The notes below the pieces were generated by a model, which saw nothing but the letters and a program-made list of their open reading frames with translations, was not told where the DNA came from and searched no databases. Positions 1 through 7,894 of a stretch of DNA of 26,518 bases are shown here, piece by piece. The DNA is from Folioceros fuciformis (taxonomy: Eukaryota > Anthocerotophyta > Anthocerotopsida > Anthocerotales), in the NCBI GenBank assembly GCA_049999805.1, contig JBNGIO010004891.1:1-26518 (forward strand), read 5' to 3'. The first letter of the stretch is position 1. Each line of letters opens with the position of its first letter. Made by a program: the position numbers and the translations under genes.

Positions 1-47
1 TAAGAGGCCCTAATGAATAGTGCCCTAAATCTAGACTTATTTCATCA
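1..47 (-). repeat. 3' LTR of the copia element (terminal 47 bp only)
   Basis: Bases 1-47 match 7673-7719 without a mismatch and end in the same TTTCATCA terminus. In element orientation this is the first 47 bp (U3 side) of the 3' LTR; the rest lies upstream of the window. Confidence 0.92.
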
Positions 48-60
48 CTCCCACTCACTA
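48..60 (-). promoter_or_regulatory. Probable polypurine tract next to the 3' LTR
   Basis: Read on the minus strand these bases are TAGTGAGTGGGAG and directly precede the LTR terminus TGATGAAA. The position is right for the plus-strand primer of reverse transcription. It is purine-rich but interrupted by T residues, so the exact tract is uncertain. Its place next to the LTR supports 48-2219 being internal to the element. Confidence 0.6.
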
Positions 61-104
61 TGAATGCAGGGATGAATTCTAGCTTTTAAATGAGGCCTAT
101 AACA

Positions 105-112
105 TATATAAG
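105..112 (+). promoter_or_regulatory. TATA-like motif upstream of the antisense gene
   Basis: TATATAAG on the plus strand sits about 90 bp before the 5S-like cluster and about 720 bp before the first usable ATG of the antisense gene. It could place a Pol II start in the plus direction. Motif match only. Confidence 0.25.
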
Positions 113-193
113 CTCATAGGTGATGATAATTTAGGTAAAGAAAAGAAAAGAAAATAATACTATATGCATCTTATAGCATGGTGTGGCAAGATA

Positions 194-410
194 GGGTGTC
201 AATATACCGGGGCTGTATCAGAACTCCGTAGTTAAGTACCCCACTACCCGGATCAGTACTCAGATGGGGGGCTTAAGTACCCCACTACCCGGATCAGTAC
301 TCGGATGGGGGGCTGGTGACTGCTCCGCGTTTTGAAAACCCATAATATGCACAGTTAAGCTCCTTCCTGATGAATCAGTACCGGGATGGGGGACCATTGA
401 TTGGAGCCCC
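194..410 (+). repeat. 5S rRNA-derived cluster (three partial copies with box A/box C)
   Basis: Copy 1 starts at 194 with a 5S-like 5' end (GGGTGTCAATATACC, compared with the plant 5S start). It lacks part of the 5' half, then continues with ATCAGAACTCCG and AGTTAAG (box A, 230-236) and a box C-like GTACTCAGATGGGGGG. Copy 2 is a 41-bp tandem duplication of the second half (232-272 and 273-313). Copy 3 has AGTTAAGC (353-360), 16 nt, then AGTACCGGGATGGGGGACC (377-395). The 16-nt spacing equals that of canonical plant 5S genes, recalled from general knowledge. A TTTT at 330-333 could act as a Pol III stop. The orientation is antisense to the retrotransposon and sense to the spliced gene at 829-2219. 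5S sequence inside LTR elements is known from Cassandra TRIMs, where it sits in the LTR; here it is internal. Confidence 0.8.
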
Positions 411-828
411 CCAAATAGGAATAATGAAAAGGGCTCAAAAAGGCCCTTAAATAGTAATAAAGGAGGATAAGGCTGAAAAGAAGACCCCGCTACGCGATTG
501 GCGGGCGGGAAAAACTGGTACATTAGTTATGGCCGGCCACAGGCCACGAGGAGCATGCTGGCCGGCCACGAGGAGCGCGCCAAGAGGGAAAGCCGTCGTT
601 ATCGGCCTTCCCCGAATTTGGAGGCGCGCTCCATGGCTGCACTTTTGATCAGGCTGGAATCCCGCTGATGCGCGCTGATTGTAGAGGGTACTCCCACGCC
701 ACTGTAGAAGATACTGCCGCGCCGCGCCGCGCGCCTGGGCAGCACCTGGATTGCTCCTGTATTGCAGTGATTGGGCTGTTGCTAGATCGGTAAAAGTCTG
801 CCACTATTCATCAGTGTATGCAAATTTT
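411..828 (+). other. GC-rich leader region between the 5S cluster and the antisense gene
   Basis: No convincing ORF here. It includes a direct repeat of GGCCGGCCAC followed by CGAGGAGC (around 531-583) and a GC-rich run (about 715-735). In the frame of exon 1 of the antisense gene, stop codons occur at 676 and 682, so coding must start after them. It probably serves as promoter or 5' UTR of the antisense gene, which is inference. Confidence 0.4.
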
Positions 829-2219
829 ATGCTGAGGGTAGAGCGCGAGTGGATTGCTGCCACTCCTGTTGCTAATAAGCTGTATTTGAATTTGCTGTGT
901 GCAAAAGGTGAGTAGCCGCAACACTCCTTAATATTGCCTTTCATGTTGATAATGGTGGCAGGACCCCGTCGTGCGATGCATCACATGATGGAAAGTGAAA
1001 GTGCCCATGCCCCCCCCGGTGCATCGAGGGACGGGAAAAGAAAAAGGAAGACAAGCCGAAGGAAGAAATTAGCGGCAAGGAGGGAGAAAGGTGCCTTAAA
1101 CCGCCAAGCGGCGCATGCTCGCATCCTGGGATACGAGAAAATACCAACATCTGGTCCTGGGCGACATATAGAAGAGGGTGAAGATGACCCTAATTTTGAT
1201 GCTGATTTCTTGCATGTATGTGCCTTGGCTGCTAACACATGTGATGCCGAAGAAGTAGAAGAGGAGGATCTATTGGTGATCCAAACCCACATAGGGAACA
1301 CGGAAGTGGTAGTAAAGGAAATCAAAAATACCATAGAGGCTAGTAAGTAAATACTAAGCTGTAATAATAGCACCATATATATTGCTGAAGAATAATAAAA
1401 TTATCGAAAATGCAGCTGAAATCATAGGGCAGCAGCCGATAGCTCCCACTCTCCATAAGGACGGGATCCCAATAAATAAATGTGCTGAGGCAGCATCTGC
1501 AGAATATCCGGAATTCGACAACGTCGAAATAGAGGAAAAGTCGGAGGAGTCCGGGTATGCCGCAACAGATAATATAGACCCCAAGTCAGCGATATGTGAG
1601 GGAAGTCCAAGCTGGAGGTCATACCCTAGTGCTAATAGTCCTCTTGACAATGGGGAGATAATTAAAACGGAAACAGCAATGACAGAGGGAAATAATAAAA
1701 GTGAGTAGGAAAAGAGGTAAGGGTACAGATGGGTGCCAGAGAAAAATATGCTTCCTAACAAAATCTACTGTTGTTGCAGGTGTAGACAAATGTGTGGGCA
1801 CTGACCATCTAAGAATGGCTATACCAGTACCAATGATCCAAGGAAAAACAAACGGAAAAAGAAAAATACCTAAGTCCTTTTTACCAGCTGGGAGCCTATC
1901 TAAAGCTACCTATATGATATTTCCAGGGAAACCAGAGGATCATGAGGCTCCCATGGAATATGTGTGTGACAAAAAGGGAATAAAAATGATGTGGTTAGGA
2001 GCATCTCCGTGTGAAGAGTATGAAGGACATACAAAACACATATATAGTAAGGTTCCCAACGACTTAACTATGTTAGTTATCATCATTTTCATCTCTTAAC
2101 CAATTAACCTTAATGCAGGATCGTTTTGGGCACTAGAGAGAGAAGAAAGGGAGTACAGTGAAGATTACTTAGAACTAGAAGCTGAACTTGAAATGCTAGA
2201 TGACCTCTGTGGTTTATAG
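829..2219 (+). CDS. Spliced antisense gene inside the retrotransposon, 370-aa protein of unknown function
   Basis: I do not recognise this protein. Five exons join in one open frame: 829-907, 962-1342, 1416-1700, 1780-2046 and 2119-2219 (1113 nt, 370 codons plus stop). All introns are GT-AG with good donors (GTGAGT, GTAAGT, GTGAGT, GTAAGG), TGCAG- or GGCAG-type acceptors, and lengths of 54, 73, 79 and 72 nt. Every junction is phase 1. The ATG at 829 is the first in frame after upstream stops; 976 is an alternative. The protein has a strongly basic stretch (KRKRKTSRRKK, near residue 60) resembling a nuclear localisation signal, an acidic middle part, and a highly acidic C-terminus (EREEREYSEDYLELEAELE). 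The stop TAG at 2217-2219 touches the pol stop on the other strand (2220-2222). A captured host gene or an element accessory gene is most likely. Antisense ORFs between pol and the 3' LTR are known in some Ty3/gypsy (Tat-type) plant elements; this one is in copia and spliced. Confidence 0.7.
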
Positions 2220-5200
2220 TTAGGTTTGCTTAACTAATAGGTCAGTCATAACTTCACGGATGCCCAAAGTTTTCATATGTCTGAGGTGTAAATCCCTGCC
2301 TAATGACTTGGTTAATAAATCAGCTGGATTTTCCTGGGTTGGTTTATAATTTATATCTATTGTCTTATTTTCTAACATCTCACGTATGTAATGATACTCC
2401 ACAGCTATATGCTTTGTCCTGGAGTGGAAGACAGGGTTTCTAGCTAAAGCTATCGCTCCCTGACTATCACTGAAAAGAGGTGTGGGCTCATTTTGAGGAT
2501 AACACAACTCACTCAATGCTAGCCTACTCCAGACTATGTCCTTCGAGACTGAGGTTAGTACTCTATACTCTGACTCGGTACTTGACAAAGCAATAGTAGG
2601 TTGTTTCTTACTTGACCATGAGATGGGAGCACCTGCAAGTAGTAGGACGTAACCTGATACTGATTTTCGACTATCTGGGTCTCCAGCATAGTCAGCATCG
2701 GCATATGCCTTTATTTGTAACTTGGATATGCCTGATGTTTGTTTATATTTGAGCCCTGTGTGCATAGTCCCTTTGAGATACCTGAAAATCCTCTTGACGC
2801 ATTGCCAATGTTGTTTGCCAGGATTCTCCAAAAATTGTGAGACCGCACTAACTTCAAATGATATATCAGGTCTTGTGAAGTTACTCAAATAGATTAATGT
2901 ACCAACAGCGTGTCTATATGGTACTGCTGACATCTCGATTTTTTCAGCTTCAGTCTTAGGGCTCATTTGTAAAGTGAGCTTGATGCCACTAGGAAAAGGT
3001 GTGGCAGCGGGTTTAGCGTCTTCTAGTCCAAACTTGGCTAAACTCTCTTTTATATATTTTGTTTGAATTAGGGAGATAGATTTGTCATTTCTATCTCTAA
3101 TAATATTAACTCCTAAGGCATAGGTAAGTTCTCCCAAATCTGTCATTTCATAATGACTTCTTAACCAAGCTTTAATCTCAGCTAGGTGTGAAAGGGAGGA
3201 TGATGCCAAAAATAAATCATCCACATAAAGTAATAGATAAACTGTATTTTGTTTTGTCTTCAATATATATAAGCTTGCATCAGCCTTACTTTGAACAAAA
3301 CCATATGTAATCAGCTTATCATGTATTACATTGTTCCATTCCTTGCCAGATTGCTTTAAGCCATAAATGCCTTTTATTAATTTGCATACCATGTTTTCTT
3401 TGCCTTTAACTTCATATCCCTCAGGTTGCTTCATANNNNNNNNNNNNNNNNNNNNNNNNNNNNNNNNNNNNNNNNNNNNNNNNNNNNNNNNNNNNNNNNN
3501 NNNNNNNNNNNNNNNNNNNNNNNNNNNNNNNNNNNGAGCGGATAAGGCAATTATAATTCTGAGAGAGGCAAACTTAGCTACTAGAGCATAAGTAGCCCAG
3601 GGTATGTAATCTAAACCCGGTATCTGGGTAAAACCTCTGGCTACTAGTCTTGCCTTATATCTCTCAATGGAACCATCACCCTTTCGTTTAATTTTAAAGA
3701 CCCATTTACTCCCTACGATTTTTCTCCCTTTGGGTGGTTTAACTAATTCCCATGTAGAATTCTTAACTAGGGAATCATACTCAGAGTCCACTGCAGCTTT
3801 CCATAAGTCCTTCTCGGGAGAAGTGAAAGCTTGTTTAAGGGTCAGTGGCTCTTCAGGATCAATTGTAGCTTTGTAAACAGATTGATAAAAATGGGAGAAA
3901 GGTGAGGAGGGATCATCAAAAGTGGTGAGGTATCCTAAAGGTGGTTCCTTCCATCCTGCAGGGCCAGAAATAACAGGTCTGGTCCTTAGGTTGTACCTTG
4001 GTGCAGGTTGCTCTACGTCGTCGACGATTGGATTCTCTGTGTGTACAATATCTTCATGTGCTGGTTCTTGTAATGAAGGAACCAGTTCCTCAATATCCGG
4101 ATAGTCAGGCTCATAAATATCATCCAGGTGTTGAGGAATTTCCAGATCTGGATCTGGAGTAGTAGGTCGTCGCGGAGAAGATGGCTCCTCCTCCTCCTGC
4201 ACAATAGGTTCAACTGGAGGAGAGGAAGGAAAAGATTGAATGCTGATAAACTCATCATCATCAAAAGATGTGGGTACAGTATTGTCGTCAGGAACATAGA
4301 CAGAAGAGTAGGAGTCCACTGGGGAGAAGAGTGGAGATTCATGAAAAGTAACGCTGCGGGCATAAATGAGTTTCCTTGTAGCTGGATCAAATAACTTGTA
4401 TCCTTTAATACCTTCTGTATAACCAATAAAGGTGTACTTGGCAGCCTTATTATCGAACTTCTTACGCTGTGCTTTAGGAATATAAACATATGCCGTACAG
4501 CCAAAAACCCGAAGGTGGTCGATGGAAGGCTTTCTGCCAATGAATGCTTCATAAGGTGTCATACCCCGAACTGCTGAGGTGGGCAGTCGATTGAGAAGAT
4601 ATGTTGCCGTTATCATTGCTTCTGCCCAATATGGTTTAACTAACCGGGCTTGGGAAAGCAAGCAACCTGTTATCTCTTGAAGACGTAGATTCTTATTTTC
4701 TGCTACGCCGTTTTGCTGAGGGGTATAAACCACCGTGAATTGCTGAGCAATACCTTGAGCTCGACAAAAATCTGTAAAAGCATTAGAGATAAACTCGCCT
4801 CCATTATCGGAACGGAGGGTTTTGAGTTTCTTCTCTGTAAGTCGTTCTGCCCACATCATGTAATCCTTGAAGTATTGAAAAGCTTCACTTTTGTGCTTGA
4901 GGATTGTGGTAAAACGGGAATAATCATCAATAAAAGTAATAAAATATCTGCAGCCGCTGAAAGATGGTGCAGAAATTGGGCCACAAATGTCGGTGTGAAC
5001 CAACTCTAAGGGTACCTTGGCCCGCTGAGGAGAATTGTTTTTGAAAGGGGCTTGATGTCTTTTAGTAAGGACACAAGCTTCACACCATGATAATGGTTCT
5101 ATCTTTGGAAGGGAAGGGTGTCTATAAAGGTTTCCCTTAGACATTTGGACAAGCTTTTGGCTATTAGGATGTCCTAATCTACAATGCCAAAGTAAAGTAG

Positions 5201-6677
5201 TGTTGGACGTGATAGAGTTCTGAGAAGCTAAATTAACTCTATCATGTGATGATTCTACTTGGACTGCAAGTTTATATAACCCGTCCTCTATTGTGCCTGT
5301 GCAGATATTGAGAGATTCACTAGGAGAGTAAGTGAGAAGACAACTATCTGCATCTAAAATGACTTGTATGTTATGTTCTATGCATAAACAAGTAGCTGAC
5401 ACTAAATTCTTACACATGGCTGGTACATGAAGAACATTGGAAAGAACAAGGATTTGACCAGAAGAACATCTGAGTTTTATCGAACCTATACCAGAAATAG
5501 GAAGGTTATGATCATCACCTAATAAGACACTCTGATGTCCTGTAACAGAATTATAAGATTGATACAGACGTCTATTATTACAGATGTGTGCAGTGGCTCC
5601 ACTATCCAAGTACCAGTTTGGATTTGATGACTTTGATGAAGTCAAACATACAGTTAGAGCCGAAGGTGTTGTGGAAGATGTCTTCTTCACAGCTATATGA
5701 GCTCCAGGCGCAGCCTCTTTTCTAGGCTCACCATTTTTCTTCTTGTAACAGTCCTTCTCCAGGTGGTTTGGTATTCTGCACCAATTACAAATGATGCCTT
5801 TCTTCTTGGTACCTTTAGCAGGTGTTGAAGAAGAAGTCTCTCGTCTTCGAGAGTTGTCATTGGAAGTCTGGGGTCGATATGAAGTGGAACCTCGGCCTCT
5901 GCCTCGTCCTCTTCCATTACCCCTTCCAGTGAACATCACCTGTTGCTTATTGGTTCTGGAGTGTCGCCGACTTGATTCCTCTTGCATCAATGCTCCTATG
6001 AGCTCGGCGATGCTGAGCTTAATTTCTGCTTGTGGATTCTCATCTGCCTCACGTCTTGCATTACGGAGAACAGCATTTTGAGTTGTAACAAAAGCTCTAT
6101 AAGACGGCGGTAAAGATGATAGAAGGATAACATATGCTTCCAACTCATGGACAGGAATGCCACTTGCAGCCTCAAGTTGAGATCTTGCTAGTCGGAAATT
6201 ACTAATATGGCGTTCAATGGAATCGGACTCCTTCATTTGAAGGTTGCGGAAATTACGGGAGGCGGCAACAATACTCATAACATCCATGGAGGAGTAGAGT
6301 TGAGCAAGGTGAGTCCACATGTCGTGGGAGGTCTTTGCATGACCAACTTGTATCACCATCTGCTCCGAAAGTCCACTGATGATAAGGTCTTGTGCCTTCT
6401 CGTCCCTGACGTCCCAGGACGTTCGAAGGTGTACTTCAAATCTTTCAGTGGGTCTGGGAAGTCTTCCTTCGACTATGTCCCAGAGATCTCGTTGTCGCAA
6501 GGCTCCTTTCATCCGTATAGCCCAAACATAATAATTCTTTCCATTGAACCTATCCTTCTCTTTGAAGCTGTCACCATAATGATTAATCAAGGTATGATTA
6601 GAACTCCCAGAAGGATCCATCATGGGTGTATTTGGTGACGCTGAAAATTCTTCTTCAATATTAGATACTCCAGCCAT
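2220..6677 (-). CDS. Copia gag-pol polyprotein
   Basis: One ORF of 1485 codons, counting the 100-N gap, from ATG at 6677 to TAA at 2220. Domains in order: UBN2/Gag-type region (about 30-230), basic GRGRGRG stretch, CCHC zinc knuckle CNWCRIPNHLEKDC (297-310), aspartic protease WYLDSGA (active D near 358), GAG-pre-integrase (WHCRLGHPN near 497), and integrase with catalytic D563, D624 and E660, the last two 35 residues apart as in the D,D-35-E family. Reverse transcriptase follows with YVDD, then RNase H (AYADADYAG; SSTESEY). The chain makes gag, protease, integrase and RT/RNase H for cytoplasmic reverse transcription and nuclear integration. Apart from the gap it has no stop or frameshift, so the copy may be recently active. 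The gap removes the RT segment expected to hold the first catalytic aspartate. The usual TFAPVAK motif reads TYALVAK. Confidence 0.96.
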   Translation of the reverse strand: MAGVSNIEEEFSASPNTPMMDPSGSSNHTLINHYGDSFKEKDRFNGKNYYVWAIRMKGALRQRDLWDIVEGRLPRPTERFEVHLRTSWDVRDEKAQDLIISGLSEQMVIQVGHAKTSHDMWTHLAQLYSSMDVMSIVAASRNFRNLQMKESDSIERHISNFRLARSQLEAASGIPVHELEAYVILLSSLPPSYRAFVTTQNAVLRNARREADENPQAEIKLSIAELIGALMQEESSRRHSRTNKQQVMFTGRGNGRGRGRGRGSTSYRPQTSNDNSRRRETSSSTPAKGTKKKGIICNWCRIPNHLEKDCYKKKNGEPRKEAAPGAHIAVKKTSSTTPSALTVCLTSSKSSNPNWYLDSGATAHICNNRRLYQSYNSVTGHQSVLLGDDHNLPISGIGSIKLRCSSGQILVLSNVLHVPAMCKNLVSATCLCIEHNIQVILDADSCLLTYSPSESLNICTGTIEDGLYKLAVQVESSHDRVNLASQNSITSNTTLLWHCRLGHPNSQKLVQMSKGNLYRHPSLPKIEPLSWCEACVLTKRHQAPFKNNSPQRAKVPLELVHTDICGPISAPSFSGCRYFITFIDDYSRFTTILKHKSEAFQYFKDYMMWAERLTEKKLKTLRSDNGGEFISNAFTDFCRAQGIAQQFTVVYTPQQNGVAENKNLRLQEITGCLLSQARLVKPYWAEAMITATYLLNRLPTSAVRGMTPYEAFIGRKPSIDHLRVFGCTAYVYIPKAQRKKFDNKAAKYTFIGYTEGIKGYKLFDPATRKLIYARSVTFHESPLFSPVDSYSSVYVPDDNTVPTSFDDDEFISIQSFPSSPPVEPIVQEEEEPSSPRRPTTPDPDLEIPQHLDDIYEPDYPDIEELVPSLQEPAHEDIVHTENPIVDDVEQPAPRYNLRTRPVISGPAGWKEPPLGYLTTFDDPSSPFSHFYQSVYKATIDPEEPLTLKQAFTSPEKDLWKAAVDSEYDSLVKNSTWELVKPPKGRKIVGSKWVFKIKRKGDGSIERYKARLVARGFTQIPGLDYIPWATYALVAKFASLRIIIALSAXXXXXXXXXXXXXXXXXXXXXXXXXXXXXXXXXXMKQPEGYEVKGKENMVCKLIKGIYGLKQSGKEWNNVIHDKLITYGFVQSKADASLYILKTKQNTVYLLLYVDDLFLASSSLSHLAEIKAWLRSHYEMTDLGELTYALGVNIIRDRNDKSISLIQTKYIKESLAKFGLEDAKPAATPFPSGIKLTLQMSPKTEAEKIEMSAVPYRHAVGTLIYLSNFTRPDISFEVSAVSQFLENPGKQHWQCVKRIFRYLKGTMHTGLKYKQTSGISKLQIKAYADADYAGDPDSRKSVSGYVLLLAGAPISWSSKKQPTIALSSTESEYRVLTSVSKDIVWSRLALSELCYPQNEPTPLFSDSQGAIALARNPVFHSRTKHIAVEYHYIREMLENKTIDINYKPTQENPADLLTKSLGRDLHLRHMKTLGIREVMTDLLVKQT
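3436..3535. other. Assembly gap (100 N) in the RT domain
   Basis: Exactly 100 N, a conventional placeholder for unknown size. It lies between RT motifs (after FASLRIIIAL and before MKQPEGY in the protein). Continuity of the reading frame across it is therefore not proven. Confidence 0.98.
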
Positions 6678-6687
6678 AGCAGGTGAT

Positions 6688-7263
6688 CTAGAGGACTAAG
6701 CCTCGGCGGTACAGCTTTCCATCTTCTCTATTGCAAGCTCGAAACTCCTCCCTTGCATGGTAACCTGCATCAGGAGATGATGACCTACTAGAAAGTTCCT
6801 GCACATCTTTGAATTTAGAGAGATTGGACACCCTTACCCCAAGTTCTGTTAGTTTTCTCTTGAATTCAAGATGTTGAATTGTTAGAGAAGATAATTCTCT
6901 ATCTAGGTCATGAATTTGGTGAGTTTCTATATTTTGGCCTTGTAGACAAAAGAATTTAGAAGCGTTAGCACCAGCTCTCAAATTAGGGATATGTTGAATA
7001 GCTAATTCTAAGGCCTTAACATGGATTGGGCTAAATACTTCTAGCAAATCACATCTAGCAAGCTTAATCAACTTCCCTTGGTCTGGTTTAGAAATTAGAA
7101 TAGATGCAATGAAGTTAGCTATGCGAGAAGATATCTCATCTATCTCTCTTGCTATAATTTGTGAACTTCTATTGCTCTTAATCCTAACTTGATCTTGTTG
7201 TCTTGCAGGGCAATTTCTTTTCCTAATTCTAGGCCTCCTCCTATTAAAATAAATCAAATTCAT
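6688..7263 (-). CDS. Leader ORF upstream of gag, 191 aa, unknown function
   Basis: ATG at 7263, stop at 6688-6690, only 10 nt before the gag-pol ATG and in a different frame. It lies between the primer-binding site and gag, where most copia elements have a short non-coding leader. The N-terminus is basic (NRRRPRIRKRN). The C-terminal half looks helical and possibly coiled-coil (LDRELSSLTIQHLEFKRKL). No family recognised. It may be a real extra product, a gag extension reached by splicing or frameshift, or chance. The length and low stop density in AT-rich DNA favour a real ORF. If translated, gag would need reinitiation or leaky scanning. Confidence 0.45.
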   Translation of the reverse strand: MNLIYFNRRRPRIRKRNCPARQQDQVRIKSNRSSQIIAREIDEISSRIANFIASILISKPDQGKLIKLARCDLLEVFSPIHVKALELAIQHIPNLRAGANASKFFCLQGQNIETHQIHDLDRELSSLTIQHLEFKRKLTELGVRVSNLSKFKDVQELSSRSSSPDAGYHAREEFRACNREDGKLYRRGLVL

Positions 7264-7454
7264 AAAGAGGAGACGAAGAATTAGTGCATATGAACATTAT
7301 GGGAAAAGAGATATTTGCATGAGAAGAAAACATAAGAGAGCAGCAATTATAAAAGAGACACAATCCATCTAGCGAGGTGCTAGATTGGAAAAGATGTCTC
7401 CTAGATGCGCTCCTTAAATGCTTAAAGCTGCACTTGCATAATGAAGAGCAAGAT

Positions 7455-7466
7455 GCTCTGATACCA
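7455..7466 (-). promoter_or_regulatory. Primer-binding site for initiator tRNA-Met
   Basis: On the minus strand this reads TGGTATCAGAGC, the standard 12-nt complement to the 3' end of plant initiator tRNA-Met used by copia elements. It abuts the inner end of the 5' LTR with no spacer, and so fixes that LTR boundary at 7467. Confidence 0.95.
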
Positions 7467-7543
7467 TGATGAAAATCTAGCCTTGCTCTTAGATGCAAAT
7501 CTTAGAATGTAATTGAATGTATATAAGAAGTAAAGTACAAGCC

Positions 7544-7551
7544 TTTATATA
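7544..7551 (-). promoter_or_regulatory. LTR TATA box
   Basis: The minus strand reads CCTATATAAAGGC around these bases, a strong TATA box inside the LTR. Transcription would begin some 30 nt further down the minus strand and run into gag-pol. Confidence 0.7.
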
Positions 7552-7577
7552 GGCTAGGTAGTTGGGCGGTTACAACT

Positions 7578-7625
7578 ATAAGTGGTTGTAACCATAAGTA
7601 GTTGTAACCGTAAGTGGTTATAACC
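7578..7625. repeat. Three 16-bp tandem repeats in U3 of the LTR
   Basis: Units at 7578-7593, 7594-7609 and 7610-7625 follow ATAAGTGGTTGTAACC with one to three changes each. An inverted copy of the core (GGTTACAAC) lies just before. The GTTGTAACC core resembles MYB-type sites. Short enhancer repeats upstream of an LTR TATA box are common in retrotransposons; a role here is inference. Confidence 0.6.
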
Positions 7626-7719
7626 ACTATAGCTAATAACTACCTAAATAACCCTAGGTAGATAATTAAAGGTAAGAGGCCCTAATGAATAGTGCCCTAA
7701 ATCTAGACTTATTTCATCA

Positions 7720-7894
7720 CCAATCCACCGACCACACTCGAGAAACACCCAAGCCCATCAAACTCGCTGATCAGCACCGCACTTCTGCCGCCTGAACTCA
7801 CTCCACTCTCCACCAACCTCTGGGGTCCCTTCTGCATCAAGACCAGGAACTCGGGTCGATTCAAGCGCTGTTCTTCATCATCTGCCACTCCACC
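7720..7894. other. Flank of the retrotransposon, no gene seen
   Basis: Host sequence right of the insertion, beginning CCAAT (candidate target-site sequence). It looks like a continuation of the pseudogene to its right and holds no reliable ORF. Confidence 0.4.

Larger units (their letters stand above)
1..7719 (-). mobile_element. Ty1/copia LTR retrotransposon, nearly complete (3' LTR cut by window start)
   Basis: The element lies on the minus strand. Its 5' LTR (7467-7719) begins and ends with the inverted pair TGATGAAA/TTTCATCA. Next to it is a tRNA-iMet primer-binding site (7455-7466). The polyprotein follows in copia order: gag, protease, integrase, RT, RNase H. The last 47 bases of the 3' LTR (1-47) are identical to 7673-7719, which fits a young insertion although little LTR is available to compare. 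The internal part is unusual for copia. A 191-codon ORF precedes gag, and about 2.2 kb separates pol from the 3' LTR, holding an antisense spliced gene and 5S-rRNA-like sequence. The right flank starts at 7720; the target-site duplication cannot be tested because the left flank is outside the window. Confidence 0.93.
7467..7719 (-). repeat. 5' LTR of the copia element (253 bp)
   Basis: Bounded by TGATGAAA at 7467 and TTTCATCA ending at 7719, an 8-bp perfect terminal inverted repeat with the usual TG...CA ends. The inner edge abuts the primer-binding site. It carries U3 repeats (7578-7625) and a TATA box (7544-7551). Confidence 0.93.

Noticed and set aside
194-410. Functional 5S rRNA gene
   Set aside because: Copies are truncated and rearranged; copy 1 lacks part of the 5' half and none has a clear 3' end, so this is 5S-derived sequence only.
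981-1376. Minus-strand ORF opposite the antisense gene
   Set aside because: Hydrophobic low-complexity translation, a mirror of the purine-rich coding strand; the plus strand has linked exons and splice sites.
4013-4552. Minus-strand 179-codon ORF within pol
   Set aside because: Alternate frame of the gag-pol reading frame, no motif of its own.
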